Of a stretch of 64,000 nucleotides of DNA, positions 1 to 14,708 are shown piece after piece. The first letter of the stretch is position 1; each line of letters opens with the position of its first letter. The DNA comes from Pardosa pseudoannulata (Eukaryota; Arthropoda; Arachnida; Araneae; Lycosidae). The notes beneath the pieces are model-generated. The model saw nothing but the letters and a program-made list of their open reading frames with translations, did no database searches and had not been told where the DNA came from. Location: contig CM063501.1 of the NCBI GenBank assembly GCA_032207245.1, forward strand, positions 85,856,065-85,920,064. Direction: 5' to 3'. A program made the translations under genes and the position numbers.

Positions 1-1095
1 TGTATTGGATATTTGTCTCTAGCAGACAAAGGAGCTCTGGATATCTGGTATTCAGCAAAACTATTATCTATATCATCCCTAATATGAATATATCACTATC
101 ATATGAAGTTTTATATAAAAAATTGAGTAAAATAAAGTCTTGTATGATAAATTACTTTAAAATATTTATAATGGAATTTTCCTATAATCAGTTAATGTGC
201 TTGAAATATTAAAAATTTTCTTTTCTTAGCAGTTTATATATGTTGATTTTTCTGAGATTTAAGAGATACTTTTTAAATTTTTTTTATGATAAATTATGGT
301 CTATTAACTATGAGATCAGACATATAGAATAAGGTTGCTTATTCATCCCAGATTATACCATTTAACATCTATATTAGTTAAAATATTGTGTATAAAGCAA
401 GGCCATTAAAAATTAGTAAATTGTAATTGTTGTTTACTGTGTTAACAACTTTATGTACAGATTGCATTTTATTTTGAAAGAAAAACATCATGATTTTTTC
501 TTCCAATGGCATTTTTATCAAAATCATCAGCATCAATGGCATTTTTGTCAAAACATCAACATCTTTAAAAATCTTTTCACTGGGTTTTGTCTTTCATGAA
601 TTTAGTGATCCTTGACATTTGAGTCTCAAATAATTAAAAAAATTAGCTTTGCTTAAAATAGTAGCTTGTGTTGCATATTTCATTATATCTTTTACTGCAG
701 TATCAATATTCAAATTCAACATAATTTTTTAGGTATTCAAAATCATATTCTGCTTGATCTTTTTACTTTCCTTCTTCATTTTTCTTTTAATTATACAAAA
801 CATAAATTGGTGCAAATAGCAAACTTAAAACAGCATAATTTGTATTCAGTTGATAATGTGTGAAAAGTGAAGTCATGTGTTACTTACAGATATACAGCAG
901 CAAGTTCTTGGAGTCATTACTTATCACAAGATTTTGCTTAACCCTTTTGTGGGCCATTTATTTCTCACTCCACATTTCCAAACTTTCAAAACAGAGCTGT
1001 TAATTTTATTCAATCTATTGAACAATTGATGACAGCTCAAAACCGAAGCGGGAATCAGTCTTCCCATCGTTTCAATAACAAGACGAATATATTAT
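1..1095. other. AT-rich intron of the TDRD7-like gene
   Basis: The first exon found is internal (phase 0), so this is presumably intron. No element or exon is recognised. A short stretch at 24-80 could be read after an AG but has no good donor. Confidence 0.5.
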
Positions 1096-1940
1096 CAGGG
1101 TTCCCATGGTCATGAAAAATCATTGAAAAGTACTTAAATTTTCTTAAAAGTTTTTGAATTTTCTTTGAGGTCATTGAATTTGAGGTCTGATGCTTGATTT
1201 TTCTTTTTCAAGTCCCTGCAAAATGTTATGCAGCCTCCACACTATGGCCAATTGTTCACCACTTCCTAATGGGGACCTTGAATGATGGTTCACAGGTTGC
1301 ATCCACATGCTGGGCCACTCAATGAGTTGAGCTCGTGGATTCGTCCATTGGGTCTACTGTGCACTTTAGTGGCACATCTGGCTGTCTTTGATCTTTGGAG
1401 AAAAACCACCTCCGAAGCCATTGTTCGTCAAGGTTTTATTGTCTGCTACCATAGACCATGATAAGCCATACCCTCTCCAGACAGTGCGGATGGCCTGCAG
1501 CGGACCATAGTGTAGAGGGGCCCTTAATTCATGTCTGCACTGGAAAATTGAGAAGGATCATTATCGGCAATTGTGGGCGTGTCACATGACTCATCTTTCA
1601 TGCACTGCAAACTGCACTAGCTACTGTCACCAGCTTGATAAAGTATGATTTAAAAAGGGATATAAAAAAATAAAAAGTTTGGAATGCTTTAAAAAACTGT
1701 ATATTTAAACCTGTATTCGTGTGCTTATAGCCCTTCCTTTTTTTACACCATTTCAAAAGCGTGGGTTTTTTTTTCTGGGAAAAGAGTGAACATTATATAG
1801 TTCCACTGTTTTGGGGAGTTATTTTAATTTTTTTCAATTATAAATAGCGTATCAAAGAGGTGCTTGAAAAAAATATCAGGTTTTGGAAAAGTCGTTGAAA
1901 TATCCTTGAAATTTTCAGAAGCAAAAGAGTGGGAACCACG
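1096..1940. mobile_element. hAT-like non-autonomous element (CAGGGTTCCCA family)
   Basis: Begins cagggttcccatggtcatga and ends gtgggaaccacg, imperfect inverted termini of the hAT type. The ends contain the runs of 'tcattgaa / cttaaa' seen in the related copies at 44.2 and 50 kb. No intact ORF; no exact 8-base duplication, so the boundaries are approximate. Confidence 0.6.
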
Positions 1941-2224
1941 ATTATAATGGTTTTTATGCTTCCCACAGGTGTATTTTGTAAGATCGTGTAGGTGGGAAGT
2001 AATCTTCCCATGGCCCACAAAAAGGTTAATTCCAGGCTCTCTTGGTGAACAAACACACTATAGATGAATTTAAAAATTGCAATGAACTCTGTTATTTTAC
2101 TGAAGTTTTGATTATATGTTTTTTAAAATCATAACTGATATTTTTTGCTTATGTCTTTTTTTCAGTCTTTATTTTATAAACAATTTTTATTTTTTTAGTA
2201 CTTAAATATTTCATTTTTTTATAG

Positions 2225-2377
2225 AAACCATTTAGGAAGCCTCCTCCCCATTATGGAATGAGAAAAACATTATCTTCTCGAATTACTTTTCGTGAAGGTT
2301 CGAGGGGAACGCATTCTAATTACACTTCCTCTTCTGCTAATCAATATTCAAAGAGTTCAAAATCAAAACCTTCTAAA
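2225..2377 (+). CDS. TDRD7: TDRD7-like exon 1 of window
   Basis: 51 codons, phase 0 at both ends, preceded by tttttttatag and followed by gtaagt. Encodes a basic, Ser-rich, probably disordered stretch beginning [11 protein letters not shown]. No domain seen; such linkers follow the N-terminal LOTUS domain in this family. The exon call rests on good splice sites and frame continuity with the next exon. Confidence 0.75.
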
Positions 2378-5300
2378 GTAAGTATAGTTCTTTTTTTTTT
2401 TAAGTTACAGACATGCTAACATTCAGGCACTTGTGTCTGGAGCAATAGCGTGGTTTGAAATTTTAACATGCAATTACAGGTTACACATAAGTACATATCT
2501 TATGGGTTTGTAAATTAAAATTAAATGCAATATATTTACAGAGTAGTAAATTGTAAAAGGTAAATTAAAATTCATGCATTTAAAAATTTATGAATAACTT
2601 TTTTAGCTTTAACAACTTATTTTTCAGAACAGTGTTTCTTGTAGCAATATTGACACTGATTCAAATATTTCCATTTTTCTACCATTAGGGATTCTAGAGT
2701 TTGTCTACTCAAATTTGACCTGAATTCAGTTTGGTTTTTCCGCACAGTACTGAAAACTTTTAACATGCAGTGTGAAAAGAGTAATATTCTGCGTTATTTT
2801 TTACAAAACTTTGTGTTTAATTGCTGAATTGTAATCTTAAAGTTTTGTTATTTTCCGGAGCAATTTGAGGAGTTTCCGGAGTTATCGAATTTCGTCATTT
2901 CTCCAGAGCAACTTCGGACAATCTGGAGTAGTTGGCATGTCTGAAGTTATAAGGAAACTTAAATCGTTTTTTATGCAAAGCATGCAAGGAACTAATATCG
3001 TGACTGTCAGAAATTCAATTTAAATTTTGATACCTAATATGAAAGTTTTGATTCCTTTTATACTTTTAAATTTATATTTAAATTTACAGTATGGGTTTAC
3101 AGTATTCTTCTTATCTCAAACCAAAAGGCATTGTAATTTGAAAGTCATACTATTTGGTACAATTTTGTCAGTAATTTCAAAACTATCAAAACACTGCAAA
3201 ACTTTTCTCAAAATTTGAAGCCTACAGTTTTTGTATTGTGTAATTAAAATTTCTAAAGTACCTCCTGTCAACTAGTTGTATTCTGAATTTGATATAGATA
3301 TTTACTTTTGGTTTTAATACGTATATGTTTTTTTTTCAGCCACCAGTTTCAGTCCAACATTCCAAACCCCGTGTATTATTAGATCAAGTGCCTCCAAGAA
3401 AATATGAAGTGGCTCCACGGTTTTTGAAATTAAAAGAAAATAAAAATGAATCACCGCAAGAGCTTATATCACCACCTGTAAATAGTTCCTTATCCTACAT
3501 GGCTAGTGAAACTTCTGAAGCAATTCCGCCACCTAGGGCGATACCACGTTCTTTACCTAATAAACCACAGCCATATGAAGTGTCTCGAGCTGCCCAGTTG
3601 GATGCACTGGAATCTGCTCGTGAGTATTCTTTTTCAATCCAGTAATGCATATTTGACAACTAGTTTGATTTAGATGTATACTGTACATATTTGGGTAACA
3701 TTGTAAGATTGTATGTTTGCATGTGATAGTTCTCTGTGTCACTGGATTGAGGCATGATTATCTGAGCATATATAGTTACCTCTTTTTTTTCCTAATTTTT
3801 TTATACTGAACTCATTTACCCATAATTTTAAAAGATTTGCATCGGGGCCTGAGGCAAGTAAAAATTTTGTACCCTGTCCTAAGACCTCTGACTACTTTCA
3901 TGTAATTAATTTTGGAAACAAAAGGGTTTATTTGGAAGAATATTCGTTATTAAACTATCTAAAACTGTTTGCTTTGTCTGTACATTCATTAAAACTTTAG
4001 TCACAACTACTTTTACATTAGGTGTCACAACTGGAAACTGAAACCAAATAAAAGTTTGCTGTCATTTACTGTAAAAAGATCCACTCCCCTCATAAGTCCT
4101 GATTGATTAAAAATTCATGGCCTCTTAATATTCTTTTCATTTCATGTAAGTGCTAAAGTAAGAAACTTTCTATGTAGAGACATGAAAAATTCTATTAGAA
4201 TTTTTGTTACAAAATATATCCCCCCCCTCTTTAAGGATAAAAAGAGAATAAAATACTTGAAAATGTCTTTAAAAATGAAAGACAAGGCAAATTTATGTTA
4301 TTTTTGTGTATTTTAGGAAGTGCAAAGGAATTTATAGAAATATATTCAAAGATGAACAAAATAGAACCAGTCTATACCACTATATTATTTGGACAAAAAG
4401 CGAAAAATAAAGGTTATGTATCAACACTCAAGCTAAATGATAAAAGCTACCGATCATATCCAGATATGAAACCAACTGAGGGTTTAGCTGAAGAAGAAGC
4501 TGCCAAGAAAGCTATGGCTGATATTAAAGAAAAGAAAGGTAATTATCGAAATAGTGCTGTTGGAACACCCAGAAAGGTGTCCCTTCTAGCTAACAATAGT
4601 CTAAAAATTGTAATAAATTGCGGCTAATCCTTCAACTTATCCTTGTTTGTGATAGTATATTAATTTAGATTCAGTATTCAAAATGGACTTTTCATATTTT
4701 AATGCTGAAGAATTTTTAAAATTGGAAATGTATGACAATGTTTACATGAAATTTTTTTATAACTCATGATTATATTTTGATGCTTTTTTGTATTTATTTT
4801 AACAAAGCAAAATTACACTGTTATTATCAATTTAGCAAGTGAAACATTGTATAATACTACAATTATATTTAATTTCTGAATTTTTAATGTTGTACTTTTA
4901 ATTAATTATATATTTTTATGAATTTGTCATTGCTGTGTGTTTTAAACATCTTTTCCTAACTTAAAGGTTGTGGAAACTTTTAAAATATTAAACTGTCATA
5001 TTTTATTTATTGTTATAAGCATAACTTTTTTTTATCATATAAAGGAAGGTTATGAAATTTTTTTAATATACTTGTAAAATTACTGATGAACTAACTCTTT
5101 ATGAAAACTTACATAAATATCTTCCCTAATTTTTTAGATTTGAAAATTGTATTTATCACACATGTATTAAAATATTTTTTAAAATTCTAATGTAGGTTAA
5201 ACATTAATTTTTTTTTTAAGAACTAGTTTTAATTTTTTAAAGCTTTATTTTATAATTGTAAAGTCGTTTCCAAGAGTTTACAGTTGAAGACATTTATGTG

Positions 5301-5884
5301 TTTGAGAAATAATCATTGCTTTAAAACTGTGTTTTAATACAGATTTTCATTTTTGTAAAAATTAAATTTCTATAACTTTGAGACTCCTTCCTCTTCTTCT
5401 TATATGTATTAAATTTTTTTTTATTTTTTTAATTTCATCCAATATTGGTTTACCAGAACTAGTCTCTAAATCAATAACAAAACAGTTATGATTTTATTTT
5501 TGAAAGTGAATATAAGTTATAAGAGAATATATCTATTAAAATATATTTTTAAAGTTACTTTAATGAATAAAATAATGATTGATTTATACAAAGTGATCAA
5601 TAACAAAATCAGTGATGATCTAGTCATTAATATGGAATCTTAATTTTTTACTTGGTTTAGATAATAAAAAGATTTAGGTTCTGTGTTAAATTTAGAAATG
5701 AGTTGATTAAAAAGTAAAGAGTACAAATACCAGATGTATAGGGGCAGTTATATTTGTATTAATAAATTTTAACTGTGAGAAACAATAAGCTCTAAGAATT
5801 ATGCTTATGTTTTTGAAGTTTTAAAATATTTTATTTTAATTTTCATGAAAAGAATTAAGGCCCTGATCTTTTGCTTCATTCATT

Positions 5885-5920
<36 letters not shown>

Positions 5921-5945
5921 CATATATATATACATATATATATAT

Positions 5946-6019
<74 letters not shown>

Positions 6020-9000
6020 TCAAGATCCAAAACATTATGATCACCTGTCAATAACGAGTTGGCTCACCTTTGGCGCACAACACAGCTTCAACCCGCCTTG
6101 GCATGGATGCCACAAGTCCTTGGTAGATGGCCAGAGACAGATTGTACCAGATGTTTAAGCAACGGTTACGCAAATCCGAGATATTGCGAATTGGTGGTCT
6201 TTGAACTCTGAGCTTCCATCCCATGACATCCCAAATGTGTTCTATCGGATTGATATCCAGTCAGTTAGATGGCCAGGTCATTAACTGGAATTCAGCATCA
6301 TGTTCCTGGAACAACTCCAACACAATTTTATCCTTGTGATATGGGGTGTTGTCCTGTTAGAACATTCTATTTCCTGCTGGAAAAACAGAGGACATGTAAG
6401 GGTGCAACTGGTCTGCAGTGATGTTCAGATACCCTGTAGCATTCATGGTCCATTTACCTTATGACACATTTTGCCATAGCTAAAAAAAGTTTTTTTTGGG
6501 GGGGGGTTATGTGTGATAATTGTTTAATGTATTATGAATATATTGTTCTTTGAATAAATTTGTATCACAAATACTTAAACAATATATAAAGAATGACAGC
6601 AGAAAAGAATTCTGAAGAGGTAGGCAAATAACTATGAAGATGATTTCAAAAATGTATTACCCAAATACTTTGCGTTTTAGCTTTAATACAGATTTTTTGT
6701 AAAATTATGCCCATATTTCTAGATTTTTTTCTTGCAAAATATGTTTATGAAAATACTTTGCCCTCCCCATTTAAAAAAATGATTTTGGTGGATGCATTTA
6801 AGGCTAAAATATCTGGGCATGAATAAACAACAGGCAACATTTTTTTTATAGAACATATACACATATCTATATCTGCAAATTTCAGAGGTGGTTTGAATCC
6901 CCCCCCCTCTTCTTGAGACTATGGCATTTCTCTGATCTTTGTCAAATAAATGTTACCTATAGCTAAAGGGAAATCATGCTGCTTTTCTGTACCACTCTCT
7001 AAGTTTGTATCCTGCTGCTAGCAGGGATGTTCATAGCTGTTTGAAGTTGTGCAGTTGGCTCCTGTCTCCACATTTATGTTGTAAAAAGAAAAAAAAAAAG
7101 CTGTAGCACTGAAAAACAAATTTTAACTATAACTTATGTTTCTTTTTATAGACTTTCTTTGTAAGGAAGTTTAACATCTGTCTATTTATAAAATTTAAGT
7201 TGCTGTGCTTCTCCCGAAATGGATTATTTTTTAGCATTTTAAAGTTAATGTTAACTAAAATGTTAAATAAAACTTTTAAAGTAAGGTTTTAATGTTATAT
7301 AATTGTATACCATGAATTTCAAGGTTTCTTACCTTTACATTTGTATTTTTCTTCTACTGTTTTGAATTGAAACAAGTTTGGTTTTTTGTAGTATTTATTA
7401 AGGTTTTTGGTCCTAGCTACTTACTGTACTTATTTATTATAAGGGAACTACTTAATTAACAATATTAGCTTCAATTTTCTATCATACTGTTTCTTTCTGT
7501 CCCAAGATGTTTTATTTTGGTAATTAAATTCAACATAGGTATAGATTTTGGTAGCAGTTCATTATCAACTTTAAAGAATAAGATCTAGTCTGATACCCTC
7601 ATATAGCAAAGAATTAACCCTATTATTTGAACTGAACTAAATCTTCAGAGGTTTAAGTTACATTATATTTCCCCAAGGAAAAATATTTATATGTATAGTA
7701 AATTTCAGTTAAGTTGTGCAGCTACCTTTTAATTGTATGTGTTGTGGAGAATTTTAGAATAAAAGTATATGAATTAGATATTCAGAAGATGATTTAAAGG
7801 AATCTTGGGTTATTAAGATCTGCAGTTCTTAAACTGGGTGTTGCAAGCATATGTCAAGGGTGCCACAGTGATAATAAAAGTTCTAAAACTATTAAAGAAG
7901 TCATAAAGATGCTTAAAAATTTATTTAAGTTGTCTTCCCTAGCCACTGCATTACTGTTTTAATCATGGTAAGTATTGCCTTTGTATATATCTCAAGATTC
8001 AACCAATCCTTATCATCTGCAGTTCTCAAACTGGGTGCTGTGACAAGAGAAGTTTGAGAACCCACCTATCTAGATATACAATTTACTTGTTTGCAGTTTT
8101 CACAGAAAAATCGAGAAAATTTTAAAAAACTGTTAATTATAGGAGATAATTTGTTTATTTGTGAATGTGAGAAAAACTTTTGACTCTGATCTATTTTTGA
8201 CCATATGGATTTGCACATCTAAAGGAAATTAAAGCATATAGCACTATTAATTAAGCTTTGCCAAACGCTGGCCGATTGGTTATAGTGCTGACCGTCAGTA
8301 CCGGAGTTCGTGGGTTCGAATCTTACTGTGGCATGGATGTTCGTAGCCATTCGGAATCAGCTTTAAGCAGTAGGTCCTGGTCTCATTAGCCCTCGTGTGC
8401 AAAACAGTAAACTGTAGCGCACCAAAACCAAATTAAGCTTTATCCAATTATTGTACATCAGTTGGCAATATAAAATTAATGGTACATCTTGCATGTTGTA
8501 AAACATATTTGAACTAATAACTTTAGAGATAATTCATGTAAAACATTTCTCTTATGTCAAATGTATACTTGAAAAAACTACTCTAGAAGAATTATGAACT
8601 GAAAAACAATAGTTGCTAACACATATTTCTTTTGCAGTTGTGATTTGTTCATGTAATAGTTGTCTAAATTAAATGTTAATTTTAAGCATTGTTTATCTTG
8701 TTGTTTTTATAAAATTTGATGAAAACCTATTTTACTGAAAAATATCTAAAAGTAATCAGGGTGTCTAGCAACTTGGAAAACAGGGAATTATAAAAAAAAA
8801 TTGTGAAAATGTTTTAAAAAATTAGAATTTTCTTAATAAATAATGAAATCTAACAGTGAAAATTTAACTGGAGACCTTTTGGGCATTCTTTTTAAAATAC
8901 TTATTAGCTGTTAAAGGAGAATATGGAGAGACAAAAAAAGGTATCTTCAAAAAATGAAGCAATTAAAGCCCAAAAGAAAGAATCAGAATTTGCTTAAAAA

Positions 9001-12000
9001 GCAATTTAAGCAAAATAGGTTAATAATCAAAGATTAAGCTAACTAGGAAATTTATGCTATCATGGAGCAAATTGAATCATTAATAAAGTACAAACTTTAA
9101 TATATTAGGATGCATTAATTAAATATAAATGTGGAGAAGCTAAACTGCAAGAGTTGTCAGTTTTTTAAATTTTAGTGAAATGGATTAATCTTCTGTTAAT
9201 AACACAAATTAATCTAAACATACCAAAGACAGAAAAGAATTGCTTTAAGTGTTTTAAATGCATTGGGATTCTGTTTATGTTAAAATTTATAATTTATGTA
9301 AATATAAATTTCACATCTAAAAATAGTTTTATAAAGGAATCAAGAAAAAAAGATGTGTTGGTGTGAATTTATTAGGAAGAAATTGTGAATTGCAGGGAAA
9401 TAATAGGGAATTTCTTGGTTTTTCCTCTGAACACCCTGATAGATAATGCAATTATCCCCTGTTTATATGAGTAGAGAAGATAAAATTAAGATTTTAAAAG
9501 CAGATTATTAACTCTTTAAAGCCTGAGTCATTTTTGTTGATGACATATCGATGAATATCTTAAATCTGAGTTATTATGGACTGCACAGAATAAAATAAAC
9601 ATGAAGTTTAATCAACTTTGAATACAACAACATGTCATACCAGTGATCAGCTATCGTTTCAAATATCCTACGATGCCATTTAGGGAAAAACAAAAACTTT
9701 GTGAAAAAAAGTTTTTGGTATTACATGTAAAATAAGTACTGTAAAATGGTGTTTTATAATACATAAAACAGTTTGTCATGGTTTCAGTCTATGTACCTAT
9801 TGAAAAAAGTAAATTTATTTGCGTTGTTCGGAAAATAACAAAGTGTCGATCCAAATGGAAAATTTATAGGTAACAGAAATTCTTTGAAAATGTTTTAGAT
9901 CATTTATAATATTGCTCTCTACCTACTCTCAAAAGGAAAACTTCTTGTGAGATAACATAAAAATTTTACAAGCTATTTTTTAGTGGTATGTAAAATGCGA
10001 CTCTGGGCATTAAAGGGTTAATGCCATCTGTCAAACATTCACACAAGTTCATCTAAAAATTTTGGTTCCTTCATATTGAGAAAAATTCATTTGATTTTAA
10101 GTCCCATTTTACATCAAACAATCCTGCCTAGTGTAGAATAGCACATAGATGTTTCATTTGGGATTTAACTGAATTTTTAAGCTTGGAAGCTTGCTGTGTT
10201 TATTAACTGCTGTAATGATGTAACAATTGAATCATAATTGAGTAAGCTGAGACTACATGAAAGGGAAATAGTCAATTAGCTCATATTTTTGTGTTTGTAT
10301 TAGTGTGAAAATATTATCTATTTTTTTTTTTACTTATCACCATAGTACAAATTTAAAAACAATGTATTAATTATATTTTTATCATTCATTAAATAATGAG
10401 GTTAAATTTCTATCAGGAACCCTTAATTTAATGAAAATCTTAGTTTATATTAAGAAAAAAAAAAAAAAGATTCTATGATGAATTTATTTTTTAAAGTTGT
10501 TAGAAAACTTAATAAACAAAATGTGTAAAAATATTTTTACTAAATCATCATTAGAAATATTTAGTTTAGTCAACTAGAAAGTTATGCTTAGTTGTGCTAA
10601 GATGTTTGTTGACAAGGCATTGCAGTTCATTACTTAAAGGCATTATTATTATCAGTAAAAGAAAGAACAGTAAAGATTTTACGCACTGGTATTTGCTAAT
10701 GATATTAAAAATTGTTTCCTGAAAACACTTTTTTTCTTTAAAAAAAAAATTCTTGATATTTAAATAATTTGTCATAAAATTTCATAAAAAAGTGGAAGTT
10801 CATTATGAATTGTTATAAAGAAAATATAGATAAAATTTGTTTGAATAATCAATGTGCATTATATTACTTCTTTATATTTTTAAAAATAATAATCTCTTAA
10901 GATTTATTCTGTTACACAATTTTCAAATAGAATGCCATTTAAACATTCAATGATTTCAAAATTGTAAAGTTCTTATGTTACAAGCAATGGCAATAATTTT
11001 TAATTATTTATCAAATTAAGAAATGGTTATAATTGTAAAATCTTTTGGAAATGAAATATTTTTACTTATTGAAATATAATCCATAATCATATGCATTCAT
11101 ATGTATGTGACTATTAGGAAATTTAGCATTACCAATGTGTGTATTCAACTGAATTTATTATTTTAATTTGTTCTATAAGTCCATGCATAAGAATACTAAT
11201 TTCCCTACAATTATTTTTCTTACATTTCTTGAATAGCATCATAACTATGTAATTTATCTTGACATTTTTAGTCACAAATTTTTAATAAAAATATAGTTTT
11301 AATTCACTTAATGCATCCCTTAATTTAATGTGTGTATGTATATCTATTTACAGCTATAATTCTGTAGATATTTGAAACAGTTTTTATAATTTCTTTTACC
11401 TTTTGATCTGTTATTTTTTTTTCATACAAACAAAGACAGTTTGTAAAACTTCTGGATGTACTTTAGACTTTGTAAATAACTCTTTGACCTTGGAGTTTTA
11501 TAAAAGAAATAAATGTTTTTAAAATTGTGTTTTGTCTTACTCTGATTTGATGAGAAAATTTTTTGGGCTTTCATGTCGTAAATACAGTTTTTAATAATGT
11601 AATGAAACTAATCTTTTGTTTAAAATTTCGCTTTTACTGGTTGTGCTGTTAGTAATTTTTAACTTCAGTATTCTTGTAATTTTGAATAAAGTCGTCCATA
11701 TTACAACATATTGCACAAATAATATGTATTCTCATTAAAATGGAATAAATCAAATTAAAGTTTGGTTAGCTTAGTTTCTCAAGTAAGTTAAATTTCAATT
11801 TACAGTGCACCTTTGTTATATTTCTTTTACTTTGATTGAAGATTATAAGTTTGAAAAATTCATAGCCAGGTTTGTAATTTTAAATTTGACTATTCATAAT
11901 CAAAATGACAGTATACATCTGTAGAAGTGTTGAACACTCATAAAAGTGGGACACATTTAATTAATTTATTTTATTTAATTTAATTTTTTTTTTCAAATTG

Positions 12001-14628
12001 ATAGGTTCTTAAAAAAAATTGCATTTGAAGATATTTATAAAAACAGTAAATATGTATATAACTGTTTTATAAAGTATAAATTAATATATACTAGTATAAA
12101 AAATGTATATATAAGTAATAAATTTTGATTTTGATGAAATCTTTGGTAGGAAAACAGTGTTTGCTTCTTTTGGGACATCTTGTTTAAAATCTCTGATTCT
12201 TTCTGCATGCTGTGCATCTGATGCATTGCAACACATCAGTAGCACCCCCTGCATCTGATTATGTTAGGTATACATACTATAGTTGAAACAAGATAGGATC
12301 ACCATATTAAAAAAAATACCTACTTTTTTGTTTATTTTTATTAATCTGTCCTAAATTCTTTTTTCTTTAATTAAGCAAGATTTTCTGTAAGATTGCATGT
12401 TAATACTATTTCTGTCAGGAAGCAATTTGTGTAGAGGGTTATTTAAAATTTTATTTCTTTTTCTGTGAGGTGTTATTAATTTGTTTCCCTCTTTTCATAG
12501 AACATTTGAATGTATTTCCTGAGACCCCCTACAGTAATGCAGAAGAGATTCTAACACTTCTGAGTAGAATAGAACAGGTATTTATTTTATATTTATGCTT
12601 AAAGTCTTAGATTTTCCTGACATCTTTAATTATATTTCAATTTTTTTTTTTGTTATTTCTGTCATGGGGTGTCTTTATTTCTTCTATTTTAGCAATTCCT
12701 CTATAATTATACTAATATATTAATTTATACGTAAAACAAAATCTTACCTAGTAAATGCATTTAATATACTTTTGAAATGTGAATTTTCTGGAAATGAAAG
12801 TAGAATTTGTTTTTATTGATTAACAGCATTTCTGTAGATAAATCTAAACAATTATTTTTTCAATCCTTGAGGTATGTATTTATGCTAACAATTGCTTACT
12901 TATCTAAAATATGTCTACTAATATTAGGCAATTTTTAAAAGGAGGTAATTGTCATCTGTTACTGTAAGTAGGGTCTAAAAAATCATTATGCTTCTCTTCA
13001 ATCAAAATTAATATTCCAGTTCTTTAAATCAAATATGGATTCTATATGTATTTTATCTTTAATTCTCCATCCTTTAAAGAATTATATATTTATACGGAAA
13101 TTGAAACTATGAATATAAAAAAAATGGGTAACATTCTTAGGTGCAATTTTTTTTTAATCCCTTCATTACCAAGGCTTTTGAGTTGCTCAAAGAAACTTAC
13201 AAAAATCTTGGATGCTTTAGATTTTTGGACTATTTAGAAACAATTTAGTAAATTTTTACCCCAAAAAATTTATTTCTCGTAATGATTTACTTTTGTTTGA
13301 TGACGCTTGTATATTGTTGTAGCTCAAATTCTGGATAAAACAGAATTTTTTTTTTAAATGTTATCTTGCCAGTTGTATCCTGATCCTTCTTCTGGGGTCA
13401 TTTACCAAAGTTCATTCAAGTTCCAATGGTTTAATATACTGTGCTTACAAGTCCTGGAATATTCATGAATTCTTTTGGGAATTTCTCTGTACATTGATGA
13501 AATAATTTCATCAGGCTTGCAATTCCGTCACTTTTCTCACCTTTAGTCACTTTTTTCATGGTGTATCACAGCAAAAGTCTGTTGTTGAAAAAAGAAAATC
13601 TGGATCAATAACAAAATATTTTAATAAAAGACCAAAAATGTGATGCTCTAATCTTATTTTTCTTATTAAAATGTAGTTAGTCATATGGTTTCCAGAATTT
13701 AGAAAAAGTCATAAAGAAGTTCCTGAAATGTACATTTAATGCATTACAGTAATTTACATCAAAGCACACATTTCTCTTTTTCTTTTTCTTCCAATTTTTG
13801 TTTAGATACTCTAATCTAACTATGTACATATTTCAAAACGTCATTAATATATGCAGAAAATTGTGATTATAAAATTAATGTATTCTATGTATTCAAATCT
13901 AATTTATAGATTTTCTTGAACAAAAAGCAATGTTGAGTTGTGTTAAGCAAATTTTTCAACCTTTTTTGGTTTTCGTTTTGGTTTGGAGTGCTACGATCTA
14001 CTTTTTGCAACATTGAGGGCTAATGAGATCAGGACCTACAGCTTAAAGCCGATTCTGAACGGCTATGAACATCCATGCCATTGTGGGTGAACTCCGGTAC
14101 CAAAGGCCAGCACCCTAACCAATCGACCATTGTTCAGCTAACTTTTTTTTTTTTTTTATTTGATGCTAAAATTATTTTTTGCATGAATAATTTGATTTAG
14201 AGTTAAAATAAATAGAAAAATCTTAATAATAGCCTGTGTAGTCACAAGGAGAAAAAACATTGCTTTTTTTTAATGTTTAGTCACTTATTTTATATTATTC
14301 ATCACTTTTCTCACTTGTTTGAAAGTACCTCAGCAGTTGCAAGCCTGTTTCATTAATGTTCAGATTACACATCAATGTTGGTCAGTGTTCTTTACAATCA
14401 TGTCAGGTCAACGGTTTGGTTTGTAGTGCTATGGCTACTGTTTTGCTCATAAGGGCTAATGAGACCGGCACTAAAGCCAATTCCGAACGGCTGTGAGTAT
14501 TCATGCCAGCAGTGGGATTTGAACTCAAGAATTCTGTTACCGAAAAGCAGTGTTCTACCATTCATTTTGAAACTTATAAGAGAGACTTATAGATAACCCC
14601 TTAAAGCACACCAAAAAAAGTTTTTTGA

Positions 14629-14708
<80 letters not shown>

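Noticed and set aside
24..80. Possible upstream exon after 'ctctag' at the very start of the window
   Set aside because: Stop codon soon after, no good donor, and no resemblance to a LOTUS domain.
4295..4627. ATG-started frame across exon 3 as a separate small gene
   Set aside because: The frame enters from intron on both sides; splice borders and domain continuity show it is an internal exon.
5845..6158. Two + frames rich in Tyr-Ile and His-Thr
   Set aside because: Translation of a CA/TA microsatellite and of the reverse of a Tc1 remnant.
7824..8064. hAT-like pair 'cagttcttaaactgggtgttgc' and 'cagttctcaaactgggtgctgt'
   Set aside because: Both motifs are in the same orientation at 7824 and about 8020, so they are not a TIR pair; probably pieces of a decayed element, but the limits cannot be set.
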